Source: Solanum dulcamara
Lineage: Eukaryota; Streptophyta; Magnoliopsida; Solanales; Solanaceae
DNA length: 64,000 bases
Direction: 5' to 3'
NCBI RefSeq assembly: GCF_947179165.1
Contig: NC_077242.1
Span: forward strand, 53,763,097-53,827,096
A program made the translations under genes and the position numbers. Within the stretch, counting starts at the first letter, position 1, and each line of letters starts with the position of its first letter. Below the pieces are notes generated by a model. It was not told where the DNA came from. It saw only the letters and a program-made list of their open reading frames with translations, and did no database searches. Shown here piece after piece: positions 12,520 to 24,717 of this stretch.

Positions 12520-14838
12520 TGTAACACCCCCTAAAAAATATTGTATGTGGTGTTTCAGTTCTCGATGAAAATGATATTACTTCTATACTTTGTACATAAC
12601 TCTTCGTAGGATGGTCTAAATTAGGTTTTTCAAGTTGCTAAAGAACTCCGACATCATTCTCTACAACTTTTATGAAGACCACACCTTAATATTCGAAGGC
12701 TAAGTAAGTCAAATAAATTTAGTTTTGCAAAATATGGTACTGTGACAAAATGGAGTGTTTGTAGAACAAAAATCATATCTCACTGTAAGATCCAATTCAT
12801 TTGATTCTTGAACAAAATGAAAGGATACTTCTAAGCTATAATTCATATGAAGACACGAAATCTTAATCAGGAAGTTATCTTGTTCAAATGTAGCTTCGAA
12901 AAAGGGTATTCCGTAAAAAGAAAATTTATCTCACCAACCATGGAAGATCTTTGACATCATCCATGACATCAATAGTCATCCATTTGATATCACCCCTGAC
13001 ATCATAATCCTCCATTGAATTTTTAAGATTATTATTTATAATTATTTAACTTATTGTTATGTCCCTCCTTCACACCTATAAATACCCACCTTATTTTTTC
13101 ATTTTGTTCATCAAGCTTTTTCAAGAAACTCTTCTCTCTATACATTTCTTTACTCATTCTCAAATATATTTTTAATTTTTAGTAGTGTAGAAATACTATT
13201 TTGGTGATTCAAATACTCTGGGTAGTACACAAAATACTCCGGCGAAGAGAAAAGGCTATGGGTTCATGAGTGTTCATTGAGTCCTTCGATTCTGAGTAAA
13301 GCTTCGGATTTCAGGTATGTAAGGCTTCAATGAGAGTATTCTTTTCACACTTATTCCTAAAGTATTTTGATTATATGATAAATTATGTTTATTTACACAA
13401 TTCTCTTCAAGCTTTACTCTAAGGTGTGTAGGTGTTTATCCATGGGTTCTTCCACCCATGGAGTCCAAAACTCTTTCAACTAAAACTCTTGATTTCAAGT
13501 AAGATTTTCTTATGGGTAATTCTTATTTCTACTTAATAGCATGAATCATGGTTAAACTAATGATTATTGGTCTATTTTGATGCAAAATGATTTCATATGT
13601 ATGGATTGATGGTTTGCAAGTATTTTCTCTACTTAGCTCTTTAAAGATTCTTGAAATTCATGGTGGATTGTTTAAAGTATGATTGAATTGATGGATTTCA
13701 TAGTGTTTATGCATAAGTCTATTTACATACATGTTTGAAAGTTGAAATGAATATAACCCACCTAGTTTTACTATGTTTTAAATGAAGTTTGACTTGAAAT
13801 CTTTGACTCCAAATGAATGTTTATGAAAGCAATGTCGTTGATCAAAAGGGAGTCTTATGAAATGAAAGAATGATGGATTCTTTATGGACTAAGGAGAATT
13901 CTTGCATATTTGAATCACTAAAGGTTTTAATGAGCTATTATACCGAATGTGATGTTTTAAATTTTTAAGCTATATGTTATAACTATATTGAAGTATTATA
14001 CTATTCCGTGGAATTTGATTTAGCACCCAATGGGGCATTAAGGTGGGATTCAGTAAGGAAATTCTAGTAGCAACCCCTTGTCTCATTAACTATATGCCAA
14101 CATAGGAGCCCTTCTAGGCTTAGGCTAGAGGATCCATGAAAGCCCCTAAAGTTAAAGTTAAAGAATGAATGTAAATTTAACGGAGTTCTATCCTAGGCAA
14201 GTAGATTTCCCGACCAACGTAGGGGATTATGTTGAATTCCATGTAATAGCTCACATGATCTTAATATCGGTTATAGTCATCTTCCCACATATGTATGACT
14301 TAAATGATATCTACTTGATTACTTATACATGCACTCATTTATATACTTTACCTTATAAATGTCCTAAATGTTTTACATTGTATTGCATGCCTACATACTT
14401 AGTACATTCAAAGTTCTAACGCATACTTTTGCCTACATGATATCACCATGTAAGAACTGGTGCTCCTCCTCGTTCTCCTCCACGTGGCTTGTTGAGATTT
14501 CGTTTGAAGGGTACTTTTGGTGAGTTGTGATATTCCGGGAACAATACTTCTTTATCTTTCTAGCTTATGATATGTTGAGACCTTTAGACACTTACTATGG
14601 CATTTCATTCTATTTTGATTGAGGATGAGCTAGGGACTTGTCTTAGCCTCTGTTAAAACTAAAAGTTAGAGATATTATTTGACATATGTAAGTTGAAGAA
14701 TTACTATTATGGTTTTCACTTGTTTATTTATTGTCATTACCTATGAAAGGCTGAAAGAATGCTAAGAGACTTGTTTGAGGTACTTTCTAGTTTCTCATTC
14801 GCCGTATCACATTTAGGCCCTAGGCTCGGATCGTGACA
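12520..14838 (+). repeat. 3' LTR of the 8765-14838 retrotransposon
   Basis: This 2,319-bp LTR is a direct repeat of 8765-11052. It is about 30 bp longer. One difference is a short extra 'gttcttccacccatg' near 13445, made beside a second copy of 'cccatgg'. TSD TAAAG follows at 14839-14843, where the CACTA transposase sequence resumes. Confidence 0.92.
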
Positions 14839-14843
14839 TAAAG

Positions 14844-16175
14844 TGAATGCATTAATATTTTCCATGCTATATGGACAAGCTAGCTTTCCTGATGTCATTT
14901 AACTAGACAACATCCCATACGCAAGAAAATCATTAATAGTCTACATTTAAAAAGCACACATAACAAAATTTTGCTTACTTGATATATCATAAGTCATTAC
15001 ACCTTCAAAATACAATCCCTTTAGATTATATATCAATGGTTGTATATCGACATCAATTAAACTTTTTTGTTTAGCGGATTTCGGAATAACACAACTTAGA
15101 AAGATGTAAGGACTTGTCCTACATATTTGAAAATGAAGATTATACGGATTAAGACATACAGGCCAGTAAGAATAATGTGAGGAAGAATTAGACAATGGCA
15201 TGAAACCATCTGCACACAACCCTAATCTAACATTTCTTGGTTCACTAGAAAAATAAGGATATATGTTATCAAAATGCTTCAATATTTCTCCATTAGATGG
15301 ATGAGACGAGACACCTGATGGCCTTCTATTTTTATGGTGCCATCTCATATGTGTGGAAGAACTCATCAATGTGTAAAACCTCTTTATCTAGGAATAAAAG
15401 GTAAATAGTGTATTGCTTTAACTGACGAGCATGTCAATAAAACTTACAATTTTCTAATTCACTATTAGTCTTATAGAACATGCAATCATTTACACAACAA
15501 TGAATTCTATCATATGACAATCCTAACTTGGAAACCAATCTCTTTGTCTGATAGAAGTTCTTAGGTATGTTAAACTCCGTATTAACCAATTCGCCCAAAC
15601 AATTAATCTTTGAGTCCATAACCACATGAGGAACACTCCAATCTACTTTAATATTCATTAATCTAACCACAAGTGAAAAAGTAGGATGTGGACTCTCTTC
15701 ACATAGTGGACGATTAGCCTTTTCTAATTGTTCATAGAAGCGTATTGCTTATTCATTAGGATCTTCACCAAAATATTGTTCGGGTTTCATCTCACCTTGA
15801 ACCCTGAAAGCATCACTAATTATTTTATGAACCATATCATGTTCAATCATAATTTGATCGTGTGTAGGCATATTATATTTATTCACTAGCAGCAAATTAT
15901 AAAATATACTATTCAATCCATTTCTCTCTCCATGATCCCACATAAGATATTTAGGCTTAAATCCATTACGATACAAATGAACCAATATTGTATATGGATT
16001 AAAAAAATTTATGCACCTACATGCAATTCAAGGACACCTAACCAATCTAGTTTTCATAAAAATATCAAGTTTCGGTGCATGATTAGTAAAACCTCTTACA
16101 CTGTCATAAAATTCAGGTTTCATACCACCGCCAGTTTCATAATTCTTGTCATACATCCACAAATGTTGATCTATC
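14844..16175 (-). pseudogene. CACTA transposase (TNP2), N-terminal half
   Basis: From 16175 down, minus-strand frames give the transposase-associated zinc-finger-like domain: HLWMYDKNYETGG, then VRCPC...C and VHLYRNGFKPKYLMW. Next come the acidic EDPNE region and the CCVNDCMFYK cysteine block at about 15480-15520. The core follows with MRWHHKNRRPSGV, RNVRLGLCADGFMPLS and YSYWPV.L.PYNL (15130-15330). These are in family order. Several stops and frame breaks separate the blocks, and an intron acceptor-like TTTTTGTAG precedes the first block. The protein would bind and cleave CACTA ends in the nucleus if intact; this copy is dead. It continues at 8764 after the nested insertion. Confidence 0.88.
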
Positions 16176-16299
16176 TACAAAAATATATATATTCAATTAT
16201 AAATTAACTAGATTTAACTAATTTATATTGTTAATATAGATTTATTATTTATATTTATTATTACTTAATATTGTTAATTTATATTTAATTATATATTTA

Positions 16300-17060
16300 A
16301 CTAATTTATATCTAAAGTTCAAACTTAGTTCATAAAATTTGCAATTCATCAAGATCTCTCAAGTTCACAACCTAAGTTTATAAATCCTACAATTAAAGAT
16401 TTTTGAAGTTCAAGCTTAGTTCATAAAGACTACAATTCATCAAGATTTCTAAAGTTCATGGCCTAAGTTCAAAAATTATACAATTTAATATTTTTAAGTT
16501 CAAGTTTGAATTAATTAATTCGAATCAAAGTTCTAAATTCCAGTTTAAACATCATAACAATCCTATAATTTTTCTAAGTTCAAGTACAAAAATTCCAAAA
16601 TTCTAGTATATTTCTAAAGTTGCAAGTTCATGACATTCAAGTTCTAATTAATTCTAAAGTTCAAAAATCATACAAACCAATAATTTTTCTAAGTGCAAGT
16701 TCAAAAATCTTAAAATTCAAGTATTTCTAAAGTTCAATTTCATGACATGGAAGTTCTAAGTTCTAATTAGTTCTAAAGTTCTAGAGTTCAAAAATTATAC
16801 AAACCAATTATTTTTCTAAGTTCAACTTCAAAATCCTAAAATTCAAGTTTATGACATCGGAGTTCTAATTTCTAATTAGTCTAAGTTCTTATTAGTTCTA
16901 AACATAAAATTTTCATACAATCCAATATCTTTTTCTAAGTTCAAGTTCAAACATCCTAAATTCAAGTGTTTCTAAAGTTCAATTTCTAACTTCTAGTTTC
17001 TAATTAGTTCTAAGTTCTAAACTTCAAAAATACTTCAATTCAAGCTTAAAAATCATTAAT
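16300..17060. repeat. Irregular short repeats in the CACTA leader
   Basis: The words 'tttctaagttcaagttc' and 'aaattctaaaattcaag' recur more than fifteen times with 40-90 bp spacing and much drift. Polarity is the same throughout. They lie between the TNP2 coding region and the element's 5' leader. CACTA elements usually carry subterminal repeat arrays bound by a second protein (TNPA type), but those lie nearer the termini, so this assignment is an inference. Confidence 0.5.
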
Positions 17061-17494
17061 TCACAATCTAATTTAAAGAATTCAAATCAAACCAAAACCC
17101 TAAAATCAAAATTATAAGTTCATAAACTAATTCGCAAACAAATTTATAAACTAGAAAGTCAATAAACATAAATTGAACAAACTAAATACAATAAACTAAC
17201 ATAGAAAAAAAAGTTGCTCAAATTGAAAAAATCTGACATACAATTCAAAACACTAACCTCAATAATTAATTGAGTGAATTAATGGGAGTCTGGAAGGGAG
17301 TGTTGGCGGCAGCAAAGGGTGGCAAGCAGTGAGAACGCACTGGTTGTTGGGGGAGGGTTGGAGGAATTTAGATAGAAGGAGAGAGAAAGAGAGAAAAATG
17401 GGGGAAAATGGGGTATAGCTTCAGATATTTTAAGAAAAGCGATGGATGGCATCATTTTTTCCATCAATTTACAAAAAAAGTTTAACAAATATTT
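17061..17494 (-). other. CACTA 5' leader segment
   Basis: On the minus strand this is a pyrimidine-rich leader (17330-17410) with no maintained reading frame. It connects in sense with 24718-25085 once the nested element is removed. An 82-codon frame at 17279-17527 crosses the insertion boundary and is a chance ORF. Confidence 0.55.
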
Positions 17495-19103
17495 TGTCAC
17501 AACCAACCCACCAGGCCGTACGGGCACCTACTCTAATACCTAAGTAGGAGAACCCTAATTCCCAACCGATTAAGTTATGCAAAAATTTACGAAAATAAGA
17601 GTTAAAATGGAAAATCCATGAAATTACAAGGAATTGACTTATGTCAAAACAAGGATCTAAATTTATAAAATAGTTAACACCCCCAAGGATCTAGTCTAAA
17701 CAGATACAAGAGTTACTAAGATACAGTATGTACAAAATAAAGCATGACATACCTCCCACCGCAAGAAAGGAAGAGTACAAGTTGTTGGAGACTATCATCC
17801 TTACCTATAAAATATCACTGACCCTGCAACCAAACTATATCAAGTTTTATAGCAAGAGTAGTATCAGTACAAAAAATACGTACTAGTAGGCATCATCGCT
17901 TAACCCGATATCCACTGCATATTCTCCAACAGAAAGAAAACATCCTCTTAAGAAATTTACCACCAACCTTTTATGAACCACTCTTACCACTCCCAATAAC
18001 CTCCAACCTTTTATGCACTACTCTTACCACTCCCAATAACTTGAATCAGTTTATAGAATGGGCATGATCAACTAGCTATCTCAATCCTTCAGTCCTTGCA
18101 CGTGCAATCATATTATTTTACAGAATAACAGTTACCAAATGGTCCTTTCATTGAACCATTAACACATATTTGGTCCTCTCATGGAACCCATACCCATATT
18201 GTTAATGTTTAAAACGTGACACCAAATCTAATAATATGTCGAAACATGACATCTAATCTAATAACTTGTCAGAACGTGACACCCGATCTAAATTTTATCA
18301 TAACATGACATCCAATATAATTATGTGTTTGAATGGGACACCCGATCCCAAGCTACCACAACCAAAATCACAATCACAATTATAATGAATAGTCTCATGT
18401 AGTTACATCATAGTATACAATTTCTCAAAAATAGTTATTTCGTTAGGTTCATTACTATTTCCCTATTCTCGTATAGGCATACAGGCAGTCAAAGGGCATT
18501 AATAACATAGATGGGGTAAAACAACCATCATCCACCCCTAAATCACCTGACAATTCTTTTCCACATAGTATACATCAAATTTAACAACTAAGGCAACACA
18601 TGCAACTGTCCATAGTCCATGACCGGAGGCCTAAACAAGAAATCCCCCATCAATTACCATTACATTAAGTGATAAGAACAAGTTTAAAGCTACACAATTA
18701 AGAAAAATTAGCCTACCTAGGCGCCAAGCAGTTGTATAGAGGTATTGTAGCTCTAATCCTAGCTTACGGACAATGGGACGATGGAAGTAGGCTTGAATTT
18801 TACCTGTTGTAACCTTTCTTATGCTAAAAATCTCCTTCTCTCTCCTTCCCAAGCCTAGAAGCCTTTTGAGGGTTTTTGGGATGACCTTCACCTATTTTCG
18901 CACTTAGGGAAAAGAGAGGAAAATAAGACTTTGCATCTTTTAAACTCTGTCTCTAATCATCTCGCTCTGGCGGCCCCCATCCTATTGGAGCAACACCACT
19001 GTAGCGGAATTATGCCCACTTTAGCGGGATGGTGTTGTTCCAGACTACTTAGTTTATACGAACTTTTCATCATTTCTAAATAACGATGATTTGGATCATT
19101 ACA
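17495..19103 (-). repeat. 3' LTR of the 17495-24717 element, with internal deletion
   Basis: Direct repeat of 22769-24717. It retains the last ~28 bp (TGTCACAACC...) that the other copy has lost. It lacks the ~400 bp corresponding to about 23275-23700, and in its place carries a short tandem copy of 'ccaaccttttatg...ccactcccaataac' at about 17967-18040. An ORF at 18631-18891 is a chance frame. Confidence 0.88.
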
Positions 19104-20084
19104 ATAGATACCAATTAACTCCTCATTCATCATAAGTAGAGGAATAGGCACGAGTTGATTAGAGTACTTTCAAAACTAATGGTTAACTCATCATGGAAAA
19201 TGAAGAACCACGTATCCCATGACTTAATCATGAAAAGGACCTAGGAAAAGGGCCGATCTAGAAGAACAACACTAATCAGTCAAAATTATACAACCCCCTT
19301 CTGCCAAACTGACCCCACTGTGGTGGATAGCATCTATCCGGGCGAGGCCTATAGGGTGGGATCTTGCTGCTTTAGAGGGATCTAGGGATCATTTTAGAGG
19401 GGAGAGGAATGGTTTCTCCCCATTTTTCTTATACTTACCCTCACACTCTCCAAAACTCTCTCAAACGCTTTGCTCTAAATGTCAAATTTAAGGTAAGGAT
19501 CTCACTTCCTCTGATTGCTTCATTACTTACTTAACAATAATAGTATGTTAAGAATTGATTGAGTAGAAAGGGACTTGGGGTAGTTTTTCTAAGTTTTAAT
19601 GTTTTGCTTGGTTTGATAAGATAAACATAGCATGGGCACTTCCCCTATGTTAAAAACGTCTCCACAATGTTCTGAGCATAAGGTTTATGGAAGAAATATG
19701 TCTAAAATGGTTCTGAAATGGGTAGGAGAAATTGAATAGTCTTCTTGTCCAAGAACTGAGATTTGTGCACTATTTAGGAGTTAAAATGCTAGAATCTTTG
19801 CATATTTAGGTATTAGGGTACTTTATAAACTCTAATCTGACAAAACTTTAATGAAAAATAAAGTTTTAGGGCAAAGGGGTGATTGCCTCCCTGAAGTTCA
19901 ACCTAGATGAAGGCCGCTCTGACGTCTTCATCCCGCTATGGCGGGATCCTGGCCACTCTGGCAGGATCTTGTGAGACAATGACCTCTTGACACTTCAATT
20001 GGAAATTTTTCTTTTGCTAGGGATTGTCTAATTTCACAGAGTCCTAACGTGCACTTATGATGAAATTGCAGTTTGATCAACAAT
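19104..20084. other. Noncoding interior of the 17495-24717 element
   Basis: No frame of note. GC-rich words related to 'cgctctggcgggat' recur here (19010-19030, 19910-19970), in the LTRs (18963, 24583) and on the far side of the ORF (21590-21650), against an AT-rich background. Confidence 0.5.
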
Positions 20085-21323
20085 GGAAAGAATCAACGAA
20101 GAAAACTTGCCCTTTGTCTGATTTCTTGATGCCGCATAATGAGAGAGGCACCATGACTATCGGAAAAAAAAATCCTATATGAGAAAGGCTTCCACATGTT
20201 GGGCGTAGTTAAGAAGGCACTCGCATTTCATGCCCGACTGGAGGAATTCGATTGGACCCATTGACCGAAACTTCCCCTACTTGGTGCTCAGTCTGGGTGA
20301 GGAAGTTTTATGCCTTACTCCATACTGTTCACTGGAAAGACCCATATCTTGCCATCCGCATCAGAGGGGTGGATGTTCCCATGAGCACATAATTCATAAA
20401 TGTAGAGCTCGAAGTTCCTGAGGTCTTTAATACTGAGTATGAGACCAAACTCAGAGAGATGTACCTAGTTTTTCTTTGAGACACACTTTTTGAGGATAAG
20501 CGCCAGGAATGATTCTACTGAGCTACTACAGAGGGCATCATGAGTACCTATTGGTCAATAGATGCTAAGAGATGGTTGCACTTGGTATCTAGAAAGATCT
20601 GCCTATTGGGCAATTGCACAAATGTGACCTTTCCTCGGGCTTTGGTGGTATCTTGTGCAATGCACGGGATTAGGGTAAATGTGGGGGAACAAATAGTGTT
20701 TGAGTGGAAGATGTTCTACAAAGGGAACAAGAAGGCATTCTTCCTTCCGGGGCTGGTGATAGCAATGTGCAAGCAGGTGGGGGTGCCACTATTGGACTCT
20801 GATAAGGTACTCCTCATGGATCCCCATTTTCATCCTCTCTTGATTGAGCAGGCTTTTTCTAGGGGACAAAAGAAGATAAGGCTGAGCGAAGCCAGGAGCA
20901 GCAGGGCAGTAGGGGAAGATGACAAGGGAGAGGATGATGAGGATGAACAGGCCCTTCCTACCAGTCTCATCCATCACTTTCAGTGTCTCATGTGGAGGAG
21001 GACTTAGCTGTCGTCTGAATGAGGTTGGGAGATACCCATGTCTGTACCTCAACTCTAGTGGCACTTTTCACTGCCCTCAAGGTCAAGATACTCCACTGCC
21101 AATTATGCTGGGAGAAAAAAAGAATGTAGAAAGGGACCGATTGATGGACCATATGTGGAAAACCATTAAGTTGATCTTCTCTTGCGTTGCTCTCCAGAGG
21201 GAGCTCTCCATGCTAGATCTGACGGATTTTGCGGAGTACCTTTTTATGAATGTGACCTGGATAGGAGAGCATTCCCTAGAGGATCTCGACTTAGATGATA
21301 ACACTCCCCCTCCCTCTAGGTAG
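20085..21323 (+). pseudogene. Putative plant transposon protein domain ORF, antisense to its host retrotransposon
   Basis: Plus-strand frames read VHWKDPYLAIRIRGVDVPMS, then after stops MSTYWSIDAKRWLHLVSRKI, LGNCTNVTFPRALVV and GIRVNVGEQIVFEW, then FFLPGLVIAMCKQVGVPLL. This is the layout of the 'putative plant transposon protein' domain common in Solanaceae (I believe Pfam PF20167; not searched). The 155-codon frame at 20540-21007 is the longest open piece. An acidic tail (EDDKGEDDEDEQ) is followed by a shifted frame to 21323. Stops at about 20390, 20480 and 20515 show decay. Its function is unknown even when intact. Being the only coding relic between the LTRs and in opposite polarity is its notable feature. 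Confidence 0.65.
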
Positions 21324-22743
21324 AAAACTTTTGTTGATTGGGTTTGCCTCATTTGGGCATGTAATAGATAATATTTCTATTTCCTTAATGCTTTTCTTAT
21401 ATTTTTGTAAGTACCCGGATGCTAAATTTCTAATTCTCGTAGCTGATATTGAATGTTAGACTACTTATAACTTACTCTTCTACTATTGAGTACTAATTAG
21501 AGCATAAGAATTAGCCAATATATGATTTGGAATCAATAGGCAAAATAGGGGGAAAAACAGGGAAACAGGCCTGAGATTCTTTCTCGCCCTGTCCCGCTCT
21601 GGACCATTCCCGGTCTGGCGTTCCTGCCCTGGCGGGATAATCTCTCCCCAGCGAACCTGACGGGGTCAGTTTCTAGGAACCCTCTTCCTGGGAGTTCTCC
21701 TTATTTCTAGAGTTTTTTATTGGCTCCCCGGGGTCATGACTTTGCCAGAACATAACTCTCCTAGTAGAATTCGGCGGAGTCTATTCAAGAGTCGAACCCA
21801 TCACTAAACATACAAAAGACTTTCCCTATTATCTTGGCATAACAATATTCACACCTCAAAAAGAAAAATACGCCTACTAATCACATTATGGAAAACCAGT
21901 TATGAAATATGTTAAGAAAATCTTTCAGACAACAATTCCGCTATTATGCAATAAAACCCCTTTTCTGACATGGTCCCCAACCAATTCCGATTGTGTTGAA
22001 ATCAGAGTTTTTCTATAGTCCCAAATCACTCATTTCCCTTACCATCTTCATGATTGGTAAGTCCATAAACAATTAAGAGTTTAATTTCCCTCACACAGTA
22101 TGTCATATAACACGTTAAAGATTCATTCATTATTCACATTATAGTTTATCTCTAGACTATTGCACATAACCAAGTTATGACCTTTCTTTTGTCAACAAGT
22201 TCACATAAATCTAAGAAATCATATGTCACATAGTTTCAACTACAAGCACACTTCACACCATGGAGGGTATTTCATGCAACACGAAGCACATAATCACACC
22301 ATATCATTCAAAGAAGTACACTTCACACATTGGCAGCTATTTGGGCAACACTCTACATATAATCATAATTCAAGAATATATCACACAAGAAAGAAAATTT
22401 ATTTAATTTAATTTACTTCACGGGTGACCATTATTTGATCATCCATACATTTACTTAGCCTCTAAGTCCAGATACCAATTGAAACCTTCTAGGTTCCAAT
22501 TTCCCTTGCTTTTATCCCTTCAGCAACAACAACCGTATCAAGTTTACTTCATTTATATACTAATTATAATTCAGAGATACCAATTATACTCAACCAATAC
22601 TACAAGTGACAAATCACAAGAAAAGACAGAAGAAATGGAACAACTTCCTAGAATGCTTCATAGCTTCTTGAAGATTAGATGTGGACATCAACACACCAAT
22701 CCGCATAAGTATATTCCACACTTGCTCTTATACTTGGAGACCA
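21324..22743. other. Noncoding interior and leader of the 17495-24717 element
   Basis: AT-rich except for the GC-rich 'ctggcgggat' cluster at 21590-21665. No gag start, zinc knuckle or other retroviral motif is seen downstream of the PBS on the minus strand. Short frames at 22223 and 22479 are chance ORFs. Confidence 0.5.
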
Positions 22744-22764
22744 GTAACCTGGGCTCTAATGCCA
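22744..22764 (-). other. Primer binding site (initiator tRNA-Met)
   Basis: The minus strand reads TGGCATTAGAGCCCAGGTTA, a near match to TGGTATCAGAGCC plus the following CAGG usual in plant elements (11 of 13 core bases). It directly follows the damaged end of the 22769-24717 LTR. Confidence 0.8.
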
Positions 22765-22768
22765 ATTT

Positions 22769-24717
22769 GGCACCCTCTCTAATACCTAAGTAGGAGAACC
22801 CTTAATTTCAAACCGATTAACTTATGTAGAAAATTACAAAAATAAGAATTAAAATGGAAAATCCATGAAATTTCAAGATACTGATTTATGAAAAAACCAG
22901 GAACTGAATTAATAAAATAATTAACACCCCAAAAGATCTAGTCTAAACAGGTACAAGAGCTATTAAGATATAGTATGTGCAAAATAAAGCATGACATAAC
23001 TCCCACCGCAAAGAAGGAAGAGTAGAAGTTGTTGGAGACCGTCTTCATCCTTACCTATGAAACATCAGTGACCCTGCAACCAGACTATGTCAAATGGCAA
23101 AGTAAGAGTAGTCTAATTACAAACAATATGTATTGTAGGCATCATCGATCAACCTAACCCACCGCATAATATAGAGGAATCAAAAGAAAGAAACATGCCC
23201 TTAAGAAATTCACCATCAACCTTTTATGCACCACTCTTACCACTCCCAATAACCTCCTAATGTTCTTTGATCCTAACACTCATCCCTTCTATTTGGTCCA
23301 CTGCCAACTCTAATACAGATTAAGTTCTATCCCTTCTATCATATAAAAGAGTTCTTAAAACACATGTTAGTACTAAGTCTGCTATGCTAGATTTCTACAC
23401 TCATAATCGTATATGTCAACCACACGGCCCTTAACCTGCTTTCCACTATGAGTAGGTTTTACCAACCATTCTAGACTAAACACTCTTCACAAGGTAGAAC
23501 CTAGTCACTCCACCACCATATCCACTAGATGTTTCTAACCTCACTGTCACTTACAACAATAGTATCTCCCCATAATCAAACTCTAAGTCACTAAATACAA
23601 ACTTAAAAACACAATAACTACTCTCCAATGGAACACACTTAACCTCATACCTGACTCTAGGAAATACCGCAAACAACCACATTATAATCAAAAAATTGTA
23701 GCTATCTCAATCCTTCAGTCCTTGTACATGTAATCACATTATTTCACAAAATGACAATTACCAAATGGTCCTCTCATGGAACCCATATCCAGACTGTTAG
23801 TGTATCAAAACATAATACTCGATCCAACATCAAGTCGGAATGTGATACCTGATCCAATAACTTATCAGAATGTGACACCTGATCCAAATTTTATCGAAAC
23901 GTGATATCCAATTTAATTATGTGTCTGAATGAGACACCTGATCTCAAGCAACCACAACCAAAATCACAATCACAATTACAATGAAAAGTCTCACGTAGTC
24001 ATATAGCTAATTAACATCTTCATAGTATACAATTTCTCATAAACAGTTATTTCATTAGGTTCGTTACTATTTCCCTTATTCTCGTACAGGCATACAGGCA
24101 GTCAATAGGCCTTAATAATATAGATGGGGGGAAACAACCATCACCCATCCCTAAATCACCTGATAATTATTTTCCACATAGTATAAATCGGATTTAACAA
24201 CTAAGGCCACATATGTAACTGCCCATACTCCATGCCCGAAGGCCTAAACATGAAATCACTCGTCAATTACTATTACATTAAGTGATGAGAACAAGTTTAA
24301 AGCTACTCAATTAAGAGAACCTAGCCTACCTAGGTGCCAAGCAACTGTAGAGAGGTATTGTAGATCTAATTCTAGTTTTCGGACAATGGGACAGTGTAAG
24401 TAGGACTGAATTGCACCGGTTGTAACCTTCCTTGAGCTAAAAATCTCCTTATCCCTTCTTCTCAAGCCTAGAGCAGCCTTTTGAGAGTTTCTGGGATAAC
24501 CTTCACCTATTTTCGCACTCAATGAAAAGATGGGAAAATAAGACTTTGCATTTTTTAAATTCTGTCTCTGATCATCTCGCTCTGGTGGCTCCCATCCCAC
24601 TGGAGCGACGCCGCTGCAACAGAATTATGCCTGCTCTTGTGGGATGGTGCTAGTCCAGACTATAAGTTTTTATGAATTTTTCATCCTTCCTAAATAGTGA
24701 CATTTTGGGTCGTTACA
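22769..24717 (-). repeat. 5' LTR of the 17495-24717 element
   Basis: Minus strand starts TGTAACGACCC at 24717. At the other end the last ~28 bp present in the partner LTR (up to TGTGACA) are missing, and the sequence jumps into the PBS. It retains the ~400 bp deleted from the partner. Confidence 0.88.

Larger units (their letters stand above)
8765..14838 (+). mobile_element. Ty3/gypsy LTR retrotransposon, internally deleted, with perfect TSD
   Basis: Two direct LTRs (8765-11052 and 12520-14838) flank only 1,467 bp of internal DNA. The ends are TGTAAC...TAACA and TGTAAC...GTGACA, and the element is bracketed by an identical 5-bp duplication, TAAAG, at 8760-8764 and 14839-14843. A PBS follows the left LTR and a purine tract precedes the right one. 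Inside, only the first codons of gag and the last codons of pol are recognisable, so most of gag-pol was deleted. It sits in the TNP2 gene of the CACTA element and is therefore younger than it. LTR divergence is roughly 10-15% by eye outside a conserved tract, which suggests an old insertion. Confidence 0.93.
17495..24717 (-). mobile_element. Non-autonomous LTR retrotransposon nested in the CACTA element
   Basis: Direct LTRs lie at 17495-19103 and 22769-24717. Outer ends are TGTCACAACC and CGTTACA, flanked by TATTT (17490-17494) and CATTT (24718-24722), a 5-bp TSD with one change. The PBS at 22744-22764 fixes the minus orientation. The 3.67-kb interior has no gag, protease, RT or integrase that I can recognise. 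Its only coding-like sequence lies antisense at 20085-21323. It must have been mobilised in trans, if at all. The left LTR lacks about 400 bp present in the right one. Confidence 0.85.

Noticed and set aside
17279..17527. 82-codon ORF at the CACTA leader
   Set aside because: It crosses the boundary of the nested LTR element at 17495, so it cannot be an ancestral gene.
20789..21064. Minus-strand ORF (and 21083-21352) in the non-autonomous retrotransposon
   Set aside because: Shadow of the plus-strand plant-transposon-protein relic; no gag or pol motif seen.
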